From: Pedobacter zeaxanthinifaciens
GTDB taxonomy: Bacteria > Bacteroidota > Bacteroidia > Sphingobacteriales > Sphingobacteriaceae
Reading direction: 5' to 3'
Length of the DNA: 64,000 nt
Assembly (NCBI RefSeq): GCF_003313335.1
Contig: NZ_QMHP01000002.1
Span: 372,001-436,000 of the forward strand
Positions 16,711-24,389 of this stretch are shown here, in pieces. A program made the translations under genes and the position numbers. The first letter of the stretch is position 1; each line of letters starts with the position of its first letter. The notes beneath the pieces were generated by a model. It had not been told where the DNA came from. It saw only the letters and a list, made by a program, of their open reading frames with translations, and made no database searches.

Positions 16711-19102
16711 AAAAACAGACAAACGAGTACAACAGGCATATCTTAAAAACAGTACATTGCCTGCCGATCCTAACCAAGAACCGGAAATTAAAACCGATCC
16801 GCAAACGCCATATTTTAACAGTCGAATGGCAGATTTGGGAATTGATGATCCAAAACAGCAGAGCTTCGAGGTCTACCGTAAAAATTCGACAGGTAGCTTT
16901 TGGCAAAATATATTTGAGCCTAGCAGTAAGGACGATATCGTTATCAACTACCCGGCATTGCACGGACAGCAGGAAACATATTTGGAAGATGACGAGCGAA
17001 AACCGTTCTACCGCCTGCGCTTTAATCCCGATAGGCAAAAGGATGCCAAGTACATACAGCCGGCAAATTCGGGCGTACACCTTTTCTTTCCGCTCAATAT
17101 CCTGGATAAGTTCGCAAAGGGCGAAAAAATAGAAACGCTTTATTTGGTTGAGGGAGAATTTAAGGCACAGGCCGCAAGCATGCACGGCATGGATATCATA
17201 GGTTTGGGCGGTAAGGATTTGTTTACCGATGGCGAAAACCAGCTGCACGGCGATATTTTGCAGATCGTAAACAAATGCGAGGTTGATAATTTGGTATTGC
17301 TTTATGATGCGGATATATTTTGCTTGAATTGGGACCAGGACGGTGAACCCGACAAAAATTTGGCCAAGCGGCCAACATCGTTTTATAAAGCGATAATGCG
17401 CTTTAGGGAACTGGCCAAAGGCCGTGTAAAGGATGCCTATTTTATGCACATTTCCGAGCGCCTATTGAACGATGCCAAAGGCCTGGATGATCTTCTACTT
17501 TTCAAGCGTGGAAAGGAAAAGGAGGTTATATCGGCGGCCAATAAATTGAGCGGTACAAAGAACTATTTTTTCGACTGTATCAACCTGAGTGCAGAAACAC
17601 CGCACAAGATCAAGACATTTTTTAAGCTAACGCTTACAAAGGGCATCCCATCCGCATTTTATGCGCACCACGCTGGCGAAATTGACAAAATGGAGTTCAA
17701 TTTCAATGGCTTCAAGTACCGCTATATTGACGATGAAGGCCTACAGATGGTAAAACATGCCGATAGTGCAAAGTTTATCCGTGTAGGATGCGATTATTTT
17801 AAGTTGATCCTTGTTCCAAACACCAATAAAGAGGGTGTTTTGGACACTAAGCGTGTACCGTGGAAAGTTGGGGAGATCACCAGGGACTTTGTACAGAAAG
17901 GCCACAAAAATTTCTTTGATCAGATTGAGCGTTTCGATGCCTTTTGCAACGTTCCTGATAACACAGGAGGTTATCAGCCGGTAATTTCCGGATGCTTCAA
18001 CCTGTACAGTAAAATTGACCATTTGCCGGAGGCCGGTAGCTGGCCAACAATCGAAAAATATTTAAAGCACGTTTTCGGTACAAAGCAGCTCAATAGCGGC
18101 CACACCAATTTTGATTTGGCACTAGATTATTTAACGCTGATGTACCTAAAACCACGTCAAAAGCTGCCAATACTCGCATTGGTAAACCGCCGTAAGAACA
18201 CCGGTAAAAGTACCTTCCTTTGGCTTTTAAAAGAGATATTCCAGGCAAACTGTACTTTCATAGGAAATGAGGAGCTAAAGGATCATTTAAACGATGACTG
18301 GGCGGATAAATTGGTTATAGGTATTGACGAGGGATTTATCGATAAGAAAAGCGTTCTGGAGCGCCTAAAATCAATGGCTACCAGTAGCACCATTAAACTG
18401 CGTGGTATGTATGCCGGCCGCCAGGAGATTGCATTTTTCGGAAAGTTCGTGCTTACTTCCAATGACGAGGACAACTTTGCGCCGATCGATAATGACGAGG
18501 TAAGGTTTTGGGTAAATAAAGTGCCGGTACTAACGGAGGATGATCCGGAACTATTGGATAAAATGATAGCGGAAATACCGGCATTTTTGGAACACCTGCA
18601 AACACGTACTATCCTGCATCCTAAAAAGACACGCTCATGGTTCGCCTTTGATCTGTTGGAAACCGAGGCGCTCAAAAATGTTAAGATGGCTTCCGGCTCA
18701 TGGCTCGAGCTGGAATTAAGGGCTACTTTAAAGGAACTTTTCTTTGAATACCATTACCATACATTGGCCTACACAATCACGGAGCTAATGGATATCCTTA
18801 ACAACTCCAAAGCTTCCATTAAGTTCAGAAAGGCAGATGTAGTTAAGCAGCTGGCCGACAAATTTGGAATTACCTCCAAAATGGGGCGCTATGAGTTTCC
18901 GAAGCATCCAAGGGAGCTAAATCCTAAAGATGTTTACGAGCCTAAACATATTGACAAGCATGGCCGTTGCCTGGTATTCAAGGTCGAGGACTTTTTGACA
19001 TTGGACGAGCTTAAAACGGAGTTTTCGGAGTTCTTTAAACCGGAAGAAATCAATACTTATCGTGAAACTGCACTTGCAGCAGTAGAAAATGAAATAATGT
19101 AG
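16703..19102 (+). CDS. Primase-helicase: Toprim domain plus SF3 (D5-like) helicase
   Basis: 799 aa. The N-terminal half has a Toprim signature: LVEGEFKA (~146) with the catalytic Glu and LLYDADIF (~200) with the DxD pair. The C-terminal half is an SF3 helicase: Walker A RRKNTGKST (~495), Walker B IGIDEGF (~538), and motif C FVLTSND (~583). An N-terminal zinc finger is not evident. It should prime and unwind phage DNA, acting as replication initiator with the repeat array 1.4 kb downstream as candidate site. It is the replication core of the element and the strongest sign of an independent replicon. Last gene but one before the convergent terminator. Confidence 0.85.
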   Translation: MAKKTDKRVQQAYLKNSTLPADPNQEPEIKTDPQTPYFNSRMADLGIDDPKQQSFEVYRKNSTGSFWQNIFEPSSKDDIVINYPALHGQQETYLEDDERKPFYRLRFNPDRQKDAKYIQPANSGVHLFFPLNILDKFAKGEKIETLYLVEGEFKAQAASMHGMDIIGLGGKDLFTDGENQLHGDILQIVNKCEVDNLVLLYDADIFCLNWDQDGEPDKNLAKRPTSFYKAIMRFRELAKGRVKDAYFMHISERLLNDAKGLDDLLLFKRGKEKEVISAANKLSGTKNYFFDCINLSAETPHKIKTFFKLTLTKGIPSAFYAHHAGEIDKMEFNFNGFKYRYIDDEGLQMVKHADSAKFIRVGCDYFKLILVPNTNKEGVLDTKRVPWKVGEITRDFVQKGHKNFFDQIERFDAFCNVPDNTGGYQPVISGCFNLYSKIDHLPEAGSWPTIEKYLKHVFGTKQLNSGHTNFDLALDYLTLMYLKPRQKLPILALVNRRKNTGKSTFLWLLKEIFQANCTFIGNEELKDHLNDDWADKLVIGIDEGFIDKKSVLERLKSMATSSTIKLRGMYAGRQEIAFFGKFVLTSNDEDNFAPIDNDEVRFWVNKVPVLTEDDPELLDKMIAEIPAFLEHLQTRTILHPKKTRSWFAFDLLETEALKNVKMASGSWLELELRATLKELFFEYHYHTLAYTITELMDILNNSKASIKFRKADVVKQLADKFGITSKMGRYEFPKHPRELNPKDVYEPKHIDKHGRCLVFKVEDFLTLDELKTEFSEFFKPEEINTYRETALAAVENEIM

Positions 19103-19104
19103 GT

Positions 19105-19848
19105 ATGAAAAGAGTCTTTAACTTTTCTGGCGGCAAAACAAGTGCCTTAATGACAATATTGGCTAAGCCGACTGATGATGATATTGTATTGTTTACCGAT
19201 ACAAAGTGGGAATCTAAGGAAACTTACAAGTTTATTGAAGATTTTGAGAAATTTGAGGGCATAAAAGTTCACAGAACTAGTTTTACACATAAAAGATCGC
19301 CAGGTTTAGAGGGTTTTCCAGCTCTTTTAAACTATAAAGTGTATTTGCCAAATAGAGAAAGAAGAATATGCACTGATGAATTGAAAGTAAAAACGGCAAA
19401 ACGTTACCTTAGAGCGTTGGGTATTAGACGTTTTGAAAACTATATAGGCTTTCGTTATGATGAAGCCCATCGTGTCAAAAGAAATTCGAGCAGATTTGTC
19501 AACGTAATCAATAAATATCCTCTGTATGACCTTGGAGTTACAAAGGAAATGGTAGATCAATACTGGCTTACAAAGCCATATACGTTGGATGTTCCTAGAA
19601 TTTTAGGTAACTGTGATCTTTGTTTTTTAAAAGGCAAAAATGCTATCATAAGTATATTGCAACATCACCCAGAATTAGCTGAAAAATGGATTGAAGCTGA
19701 AAACAATAATTTTAAAAATGGGGTTAATGGTACTTTTATCAAGGGGGTAACCTATAAGGATTTACTTAATGCTGCTAAAAACCAAAGAACACTTTTTGAT
19801 ATCGATATACAACAACCAGCTTATTCGTGTAGTTGCGGAAACTTTTAA
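19105..19848 (+). CDS. PP-loop ATPase, PAPS-reductase-like family
   Basis: 247 aa. The PP-loop is near the start (NFSGGKTSALM, residues 6-16). Conserved cysteines follow: RRICTDELKVK (~85-95), CDLCFLKGK (~169-177), and the C-terminal CSCGNF. Family members activate substrates as adenylates; relatives include CysH, DndC and phage proteins of unknown role. With no dndDE genes and no sulfur assimilation context, a role in phage DNA or tRNA modification is the more likely guess. Starts 2 bases after the primase gene, less G+C rich than it, so perhaps acquired separately. Confidence 0.78.
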   Translation: MKRVFNFSGGKTSALMTILAKPTDDDIVLFTDTKWESKETYKFIEDFEKFEGIKVHRTSFTHKRSPGLEGFPALLNYKVYLPNRERRICTDELKVKTAKRYLRALGIRRFENYIGFRYDEAHRVKRNSSRFVNVINKYPLYDLGVTKEMVDQYWLTKPYTLDVPRILGNCDLCFLKGKNAIISILQHHPELAEKWIEAENNNFKNGVNGTFIKGVTYKDLLNAAKNQRTLFDIDIQQPAYSCSCGNF

Positions 19849-19885
19849 GATTGCTTGATAGGTTAATGTTTACGCATGGTTACCT

Positions 19886-19910
19886 AAAGCCCCTTAATCG
19901 GGGCTTTTTT
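19886..19910. terminator. Rho-independent terminator between convergent genes
   Basis: AAAGCCCC-ttaat-CGGGGCTTTTTT. Ends the early/replication operon. The hairpin also forms the last few codons of the minus-strand gene at 19894, an economical convergent arrangement. Confidence 0.75.
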
Positions 19911-20238
19911 CGTTATAGTCGATAGGACTATCAGTCCACATCGTTTTAAAGGCATTAGGGTTGATAATTGCGCCTCTCCGTTCAACATATCCAGCGACCG
20001 GGAACTTTTCGCTGATATCAATGCCAGCAATCTGTAACAGCTCGTCACTATCGCCCTGGTTAAATTTATCTCCGTTGAGCTTGACCATCCATCCGCCATC
20101 GTACTTGATGATACCTCCGGAGTAAAAGCCGTTGATGTACACATCGAAATAGTTGCCGCCCTTTTGCCTCCACAGATAGCAGTCAGCAGTTTCGTTTCCG
20201 AATGCTGCAACGAAATGAATTTCCTCGCTTTCCATCAT
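19894..20238 (-). CDS. Lone minus-strand protein, unknown function
   Basis: 114 aa (or 113 from the second Met). Beta-rich, with a repeat-like pattern YFDVYINGFYSGG / YDGGWMVKLNGD. No motif recognised. It is the only leftward gene between the repressor and the integrase, lying between the early operon and the candidate origin. Such isolated, opposite-strand prophage genes are often expressed in the lysogen (morons), possibly as immunity or superinfection genes; this is inference. Confidence 0.65.
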   Translation of the reverse strand: MMESEEIHFVAAFGNETADCYLWRQKGGNYFDVYINGFYSGGIIKYDGGWMVKLNGDKFNQGDSDELLQIAGIDISEKFPVAGYVERRGAIINPNAFKTMWTDSPIDYNEKSPD

Positions 20239-20254
20239 AATGGTTTACAACATT

Positions 20255-20313
20255 GCTACGCTCGTTTTGGTTTGCGCAGCTTACCAAAACAGCGCTAAAA
20301 TCGTGAGCGTAGC
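20255..20313. repeat. Nested inverted repeat (59-bp cruciform-forming site)
   Basis: Outer arms GCTACGCTC (20255-20263) and GAGCGTAGC (20305-20313); directly inside on the left, GTTTTGGT (20264-20271) pairs with ACCAAAAC (20283-20290). Both stems are perfect. It is 150 bases from the GTTAC repeat array and just upstream of the minus-strand gene's start. Either a structured RNA leader or part of a replication origin. Confidence 0.6.
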
Positions 20314-20460
20314 GAACACCACATTTTTAACCGATCAACAATTTTTTTTTCAAATCCGCACCCCTCTATTTCAGCAGAGGAGAGAGGTTTGGTCGAAATT
20401 TTTTTAACCTACCAAATATAATTTTGTGCAAAAACATCAAAAATATTTTCGCTGAATTAT

Positions 20461-20684
20461 TTTGTTACATTTTGTTACAAAATATAAAATATATCCTAAA
20501 GCTAAAAAGGAGCAAGTTTTTGATGTAACAGTTTGTAACAAAATGGAAAAATCAAAAATTGTTTTGTTACAAACTGCTACAACCTATTTTGTTACAAAAT
20601 TGATGTTTTGTTACAAACTGTTACACCAAAAATTGGGCTTATAATATCGTAAACGCAGTTTGTAACATTGTAACAGTTGTAACA
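20461..20684. repeat. Iteron-like array: 11 copies of GTTAC/GTAAC
   Basis: Core TTTGTTACA or its complement TGTAACA occurs at 20464, 20474, 20525, 20535, 20566, 20591, 20610, 20620, 20662, 20670 and 20679 (position of the GTTAC or GTAAC core): six forward, five reverse. Several neighbours are 8-10 bp apart, one helical turn. The stretch is otherwise A+T rich and gene-free. This fits a replication origin bound by an initiator, or a multi-site operator for the late promoter downstream. The frame 20462-20644 is made of these repeats and is not a gene. Confidence 0.7.
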
Positions 20685-20870
20685 GAAATTTTTGTACTTC
20701 TGAAATAAAGCACTTTTTCAAAAAATAGGTGTTTTCCTACTGGCGTGTTCTAAATTTAGCACCAAATAAAATTCCGTACGTGGTTACCATATAGATTTTA
20801 ACCCCGTAAACACTTATCCATCTTTGTAATGCCGATCCCAAACTCGGTACACCAAACAAACTATTTTTTC

Positions 20871-21185
20871 ATGGATAACCCTGTTAACGGCATTGCCAAC
20901 AATGGCGATGTGGTACCAACGCATAAACCCAACCAGTCAGAGCAGGCCGCAACGGAGCTGGGCATTGATCTGCCCACTCCCGAACCGGCCAAACAACCCC
21001 GTAACCAGCATTTAAAGGTTGCCGATCCGAAGGACAGGCAATTCGCTGCACGTGCCACAGCTGGGCAGCATGCAGAAATCACTGCCGCAATGCAGGCCAA
21101 TGGCTGCAAGGATATCGTTGAATTAATGCTGTTTTCAATGAAACTGCACCGAAAAGACATTTTAACACCTTTTAAATTCAAGTAA
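20871..21185 (+). CDS. First late-operon protein, unknown function
   Basis: 104 aa from the ATG at 20871 (MDNPVNGIANNG); 20829 would add 14 residues, but a possible -7 box CATCTTTG at 20819-20826 argues for the later start. Polar, Pro/Gln-rich first half, then a helical second half (ITAAMQANGCKDIVELMLFSMK) that might be DNA- or protein-binding. TAATG overlap with the next gene. Function unknown. Confidence 0.6.
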   Translation: MDNPVNGIANNGDVVPTHKPNQSEQAATELGIDLPTPEPAKQPRNQHLKVADPKDRQFAARATAGQHAEITAAMQANGCKDIVELMLFSMKLHRKDILTPFKFK

Positions 21186-21598
21186 TGGCAAAGCAAAGAA
21201 ACAATCCCGAAAACGATAATCAGGCACAGTTTGAAATGACTGTTAATGATCAACAGACGCCTTTGCCGGTAGAAGTTGACGAAGCAGCTGTAACAGACGA
21301 AGCCGATGTTGAAGTACTGCCAAATGCTGAAAACGTTAAATACAATGTTGAATTAATGCCGGGAGTAGTTACCGTAGATGAAAAGCAGCTAAATGAGTTG
21401 ATGGATCAAAACATAACTATGAAAACGGAAATCGGGCTACTGGTAGGACTGTTCAAAAACTTTGAGGGACTGATCAGCGGAAAGGCCAATATCATGAGTT
21501 TAACTATGATGCTGCCAAAACTGATAGGTAATCCGAAAATATCAGCACAAATAGAGGCTATCCAGCCAATCATAGAAAAGTACGCTAAACAATCGTAA
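21185..21598 (+). CDS. Acidic protein, unknown function
   Basis: 137 aa. Strongly acidic first third (VEVDEAAVTDEADVEV), then helical segment with Met-rich hydrophobic patch (ISGKANIMSLTMMLPKLIG). Overlaps the preceding stop by one base. Could be a scaffold or membrane-associated assembly factor; no family recognised. Confidence 0.6.
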   Translation: MAKQRNNPENDNQAQFEMTVNDQQTPLPVEVDEAAVTDEADVEVLPNAENVKYNVELMPGVVTVDEKQLNELMDQNITMKTEIGLLVGLFKNFEGLISGKANIMSLTMMLPKLIGNPKISAQIEAIQPIIEKYAKQS

Positions 21599-21603
21599 AC
21601 ACC

Positions 21604-22143
21604 ATGAGAGATTTATCGGACATTCTTTCCACTGAAGTTGAGGTAAGCGCATCAGCTGCTATCATAGATGAAACGGTTACCGAAGCACCGATCATCGATG
21701 AGGAAGAAATCATCGAAACAACCGTGCAATCGGAGCATTTAGACGAAATTCCCAACACGGAAAGGCCAAAGGCTATGCCGCATAACCATTTCGCAGAAAC
21801 CATTGTCGGTGTAATTGACGGCCTGCAATCTTCATTAATTCCAATGTGGCGCAAGCAATCCCTGTTTACACAGAAAGAACGTGATATTTTGGACGGTTTG
21901 GACACTACCGGTGGCACGGTATATCCTGCCAACAGTCCCGAATACAAGATTTTGAACAAGTGGAACAAACATTTGCAAATGGCCAGTATGTTGCCGTTTA
22001 CGCCTGCCGAAAAGGAAAGGCTTGTTGCAGCTACCGAACGCTATGCCAATACGATGCAGATACAGGTTTCGCCGTTTACCGGGTTATTACTGGCATTTGG
22101 TGAAGTTGCCGGCACACGTGTGGCTTATTTTCTAAACGATTAA
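21604..22143 (+). CDS. Protein of unknown function, acidic N-terminus
   Basis: 179 aa. Acidic N-terminal half (TEAPIIDEEEIIETT), helical C-terminal half ending in a hydrophobic segment (FTGLLLAFGEVAGTRVAYFL). Resembles the previous gene in overall layout, so the two may be an ancient pair. Unknown role in virion assembly. Confidence 0.6.
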   Translation: MRDLSDILSTEVEVSASAAIIDETVTEAPIIDEEEIIETTVQSEHLDEIPNTERPKAMPHNHFAETIVGVIDGLQSSLIPMWRKQSLFTQKERDILDGLDTTGGTVYPANSPEYKILNKWNKHLQMASMLPFTPAEKERLVAATERYANTMQIQVSPFTGLLLAFGEVAGTRVAYFLND

Positions 22144-22149
22144 CATACT

Positions 22150-22443
22150 ATGAACAGAAGATTTTTAACAGCTGGTTTGGGGTTGGCTGCACTCTTAATT
22201 GGTGGCCAAACAAATGCGCAAGCTGTACAGCGAATTAATACCGCAAACGAGGTAAAAGCAACGGTGGCAACAAAACGCAAAAGCCAGGAGATTGCAATCA
22301 ATGCCATGGGCGGATTGGATTTTAGATCACCGATGTATTACTTTACACCTAAAACCAATTGGGTGCCAAAGTTTGGCCATCCCAAAAGAAAAACCAACAA
22401 ATTACGCTGTAAACACAACGCCAAACTAAAACGCCGTAAATAG
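22150..22443 (+). CDS. Small basic protein with N-terminal signal or membrane segment
   Basis: 97 aa. Begins MNRR then a hydrophobic stretch (FLTAGLGLAALLIGG) and QTNAQA, which looks like a cleavable signal peptide. The C-terminus is very basic (HPKRKTNKLRCKHNAKLKRRK). May be a virion membrane protein with a DNA-facing basic tail, or exported. Unknown family. Confidence 0.6.
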   Translation: MNRRFLTAGLGLAALLIGGQTNAQAVQRINTANEVKATVATKRKSQEIAINAMGGLDFRSPMYYFTPKTNWVPKFGHPKRKTNKLRCKHNAKLKRRK

Positions 22444-22445
22444 CT

Positions 22446-22610
22446 ATGCTTCAGCTCTCCCTCTTCCTATATATACTGGCTGGCTTCATCGTTTTGGTGT
22501 GGCTTTGGGACGAACTGTACTATATACACCTTGTTTACGGGGTTAGAAACTGGTTTTTAAGTGAGGTACACCGTTTAATTTCATTCCTACATAAACTATT
22601 TGGACTATGA
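22446..22610 (+). CDS. 54-aa membrane protein
   Basis: ATG at 22446, two bases after the previous stop; TGA overlaps the next ATG (ATGA at 22607). One long hydrophobic helix from residue 3 (LSLFLYILAGFIVLVWLW), then an amphipathic aromatic tail. Candidate internal-membrane protein of the virion. Confidence 0.6.
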   Translation: MLQLSLFLYILAGFIVLVWLWDELYYIHLVYGVRNWFLSEVHRLISFLHKLFGL

Positions 22611-22828
22611 TAGATCGCAAATCAATTTTAATGGGCTTGGGTATTGGTATCGGCATTGCCGCCATCGCATTTGCCATTCGACTAGATCAGCTGTTGAAAG
22701 AAAAGATCATTGGCGATATCATTGCCAACAACTCTGCCGCAGAAAGGCATAAACAGGTAATACAGGAACTTAAAAAACGCAATAATGGCAAAGCAAAACC
22801 AACCAAAACCGATCCCGCAAACGCTTAA
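22607..22828 (+). CDS. 73-aa single-span membrane protein
   Basis: N-terminal helix ILMGLGIGIGIAAIAFAI, then a charged cytosolic or lumenal helix ending in basic residues (KKRNNGKAKPTKTD). Translationally coupled to the gene before it. The gene after begins 44 bases inside this one. Confidence 0.6.
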   Translation: MIDRKSILMGLGIGIGIAAIAFAIRLDQLLKEKIIGDIIANNSAAERHKQVIQELKKRNNGKAKPTKTDPANA

Positions 22829-22970
22829 GGCATTTGGCAAAGAGTATTGTTTCCAGGGCGTGTTTGACGAAGTAGAGTTGAAAGCTACCAAACAACGCTG
22901 GGAAAATATAGGCCATAAGGCCATGATTAAAAAAGGCAATCAATTATACGTAACCAGGTTTCCACAGTAA
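22785..22970 (+). CDS. 61-aa protein directly upstream of the packaging ATPase
   Basis: Soluble, mixed alpha/beta (YCFQGVFDEVELKATKQRWENIG). Overlaps the preceding gene by 44 bases in another frame and ends one base into the ATPase start (TAATG). Coupling suggests a partner of the ATPase; no family recognised. Confidence 0.6.
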   Translation: MAKQNQPKPIPQTLKAFGKEYCFQGVFDEVELKATKQRWENIGHKAMIKKGNQLYVTRFPQ

Positions 22971-23533
22971 TGCGTGATCTCCATTATTCGGCAATAGTAG
23001 TAGGGCGTAAGGGAGTAGGCAAAAGCACTTACCTAAATGGTGTGGCCGTAAAATATCCACGCCAAAAAAAAGTGCTGATCATCGATGTTAACGGATCACC
23101 GGCATACAATGCGCACCGACAGATCGAGGTAAAACAGATCAAAGGTTTTCGCCAGGGCATTGCAAAGATTATGGGAACGCCAACACTGGAAACGTTAAAG
23201 GTTATCGCCGATAATTTCCGTGATGGATTGGTGATCTTTGAGGACTGTACAAAATACATCGAGGGTAACGTGCATCCAAGCATTAAGGCATTTTTGGTAG
23301 ATCACCGGATGTTCAACTGTGATTTGATCTTTACTTTCCATTCGTTGAAGCGTGTGCCTCCGTTCTTTTGGGAAATGATCGGCTACTGTGTATTGTTTAA
23401 GACTTTGGAAACTTTCGAGGGTTCGCGAAATAAAACCGTGATCCCGAACTATGAAAACATGGTTGCCGCCTTTAAACGAGTGAACAAACATAGGGATGTG
23501 CGCTACAACGAAACAATAGAAACAATGATCTAA
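22970..23533 (+). CDS. Genome-packaging ATPase, A32/FtsK-HerA-like
   Basis: 187 aa, a single P-loop domain. Walker A GRKGVGKST (residues 12-20), Walker B GLVIFEDCT (~85-93), and a sensor-like strand LIFTFHSLKRVPPFFW (~118-133). The size and this order fit the short packaging ATPases of PRD1/PM2-type viruses (A32-like), which pump DNA through a special vertex; Zot-like filamentous-phage ATPases are the main alternative. No nuclease domain, so it is not a terminase. It begins the structural block 0.9 kb before the capsid candidate, as in tailless membrane phages. Confidence 0.75.
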   Translation: MRDLHYSAIVVGRKGVGKSTYLNGVAVKYPRQKKVLIIDVNGSPAYNAHRQIEVKQIKGFRQGIAKIMGTPTLETLKVIADNFRDGLVIFEDCTKYIEGNVHPSIKAFLVDHRMFNCDLIFTFHSLKRVPPFFWEMIGYCVLFKTLETFEGSRNKTVIPNYENMVAAFKRVNKHRDVRYNETIETMI

Positions 23534-23535
23534 CT

Positions 23536-23718
23536 ATGCAAACAGCTGATTTTACCATTAAAGCCTACACCAAAAAACAGTTGGCCGCTTTTTACGGTGT
23601 AAGTCGCAGCACCTTTCGCCGTTGGATCAACCAAATTAGTGACCTGGGCGAATACATAGGAAAAACCTACACGCCGGCACAGGTTAAAAAGATTGTAGAA
23701 CATTTAGGTACACCATGA
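23536..23718 (+). CDS. Small HTH protein
   Basis: 60 aa with one helix-turn-helix (TKKQLAAFYGVSRSTFRRWI), like the small DUF4248/excisionase-type proteins common in Bacteroidota. Starts 2 bases after the ATPase and overlaps the next gene by ATGA. Late-gene regulator or excisionase are both possible. Confidence 0.7.
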   Translation: MQTADFTIKAYTKKQLAAFYGVSRSTFRRWINQISDLGEYIGKTYTPAQVKKIVEHLGTP

Positions 23719-23969
23719 AAGATAAAAATAAAACTAAGGGTAATGATCCGATTAACCCTATTGATTCTGATATACTTATATCGGAAAGGAATGGGAACTT
23801 TGATAGCGTTGGCAGTATGAATCCATTTGGATTGACCAAGCGTGAATACTTTGCAGCTATCGCTTTGCAAGGCCTAGCAGCTAACCGCTACATTGTTCCT
23901 ATTAAATTAGTCAAAAACGCAATAGAAATTGCTGATCTTTTGATAAGCAAATTAAATCAAGATGATTAA
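23715..23969 (+). CDS. Phage protein of unknown function
   Basis: 84 aa. The central NPFGLTKREYFAAIALQGL motif resembles short conserved proteins (TxRdYFAaxAmQG) found in many phages of different types, without known function. Last gene before a terminator at 24023, so transcription of the capsid block may restart afterwards. Confidence 0.65.
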   Translation: MKDKNKTKGNDPINPIDSDILISERNGNFDSVGSMNPFGLTKREYFAAIALQGLAANRYIVPIKLVKNAIEIADLLISKLNQDD

Positions 23970-24022
23970 AAGATATAAATTTAAATCAATAGGAAACGCC
24001 CGGACACTTAGAATTTATGTTT

Positions 24023-24050
24023 AGCCCTGCCAATTTGGTAGGGCTTTTTT
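24023..24050 (+). terminator. Rho-independent terminator before the capsid block
   Basis: AGCCCTGCC-aattt-GGTAGGGCT followed by TTTTT. Separates the ATPase group from the membrane-protein/capsid group, which then needs its own promoter within 24051-24187. Confidence 0.7.
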
Positions 24051-24187
24051 GTTGCACTTATGTTTAATTGAAAACACTTGTGTTCAGTTACTTAAAGTTG
24101 CGTTGCGTTACGGTTCAGCACGGTTTTTAGTTGATGTAGTTTAGGGTTCAATTCAAAAAAAACTCACAAACAAACTAATCAAAATCA

Positions 24188-24340
24188 ATGGGAAATCTCA
24201 TCGACAAAAAAACATTTGTTACCGGGGTGCTGATCCTGGTAGCCGCTTTCTTTTTGAAGCGCTGGTTTACGAAGTCACGCAAAAACGCTGACGGTACAAC
24301 CTCCACATTCGTAGGCTTTGATGGATTCGGCTACATGTAG
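24188..24340 (+). CDS. 50-aa single-span membrane protein
   Basis: MGNLIDKK, hydrophobic helix (FVTGVLILVAAFFL), basic cluster (KRWFTKSRKN), then a Gly/Phe-rich tail ending FDGFGYM. Immediately before the capsid candidate. Layout fits a small virion membrane protein that could bridge membrane and capsid. Confidence 0.6.
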   Translation: MGNLIDKKTFVTGVLILVAAFFLKRWFTKSRKNADGTTSTFVGFDGFGYM

Positions 24341-24389
24341 CATTTATCTGTCACCAACTAAACAAGTTCAACCCTAAAATTTAACATAA

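Noticed and set aside
16685..17449. 254-codon minus-strand frame
   Set aside because: Lies antisense inside the primase-helicase, whose motifs are clear; the antisense product is low-complexity hydrophobic sequence.
20462..20644. 60-codon plus-strand frame (begins MLHFVTKYK)
   Set aside because: Its VTK/VCNK pattern is produced by the GTTAC/GTAAC repeats; no start context or protein-like features.
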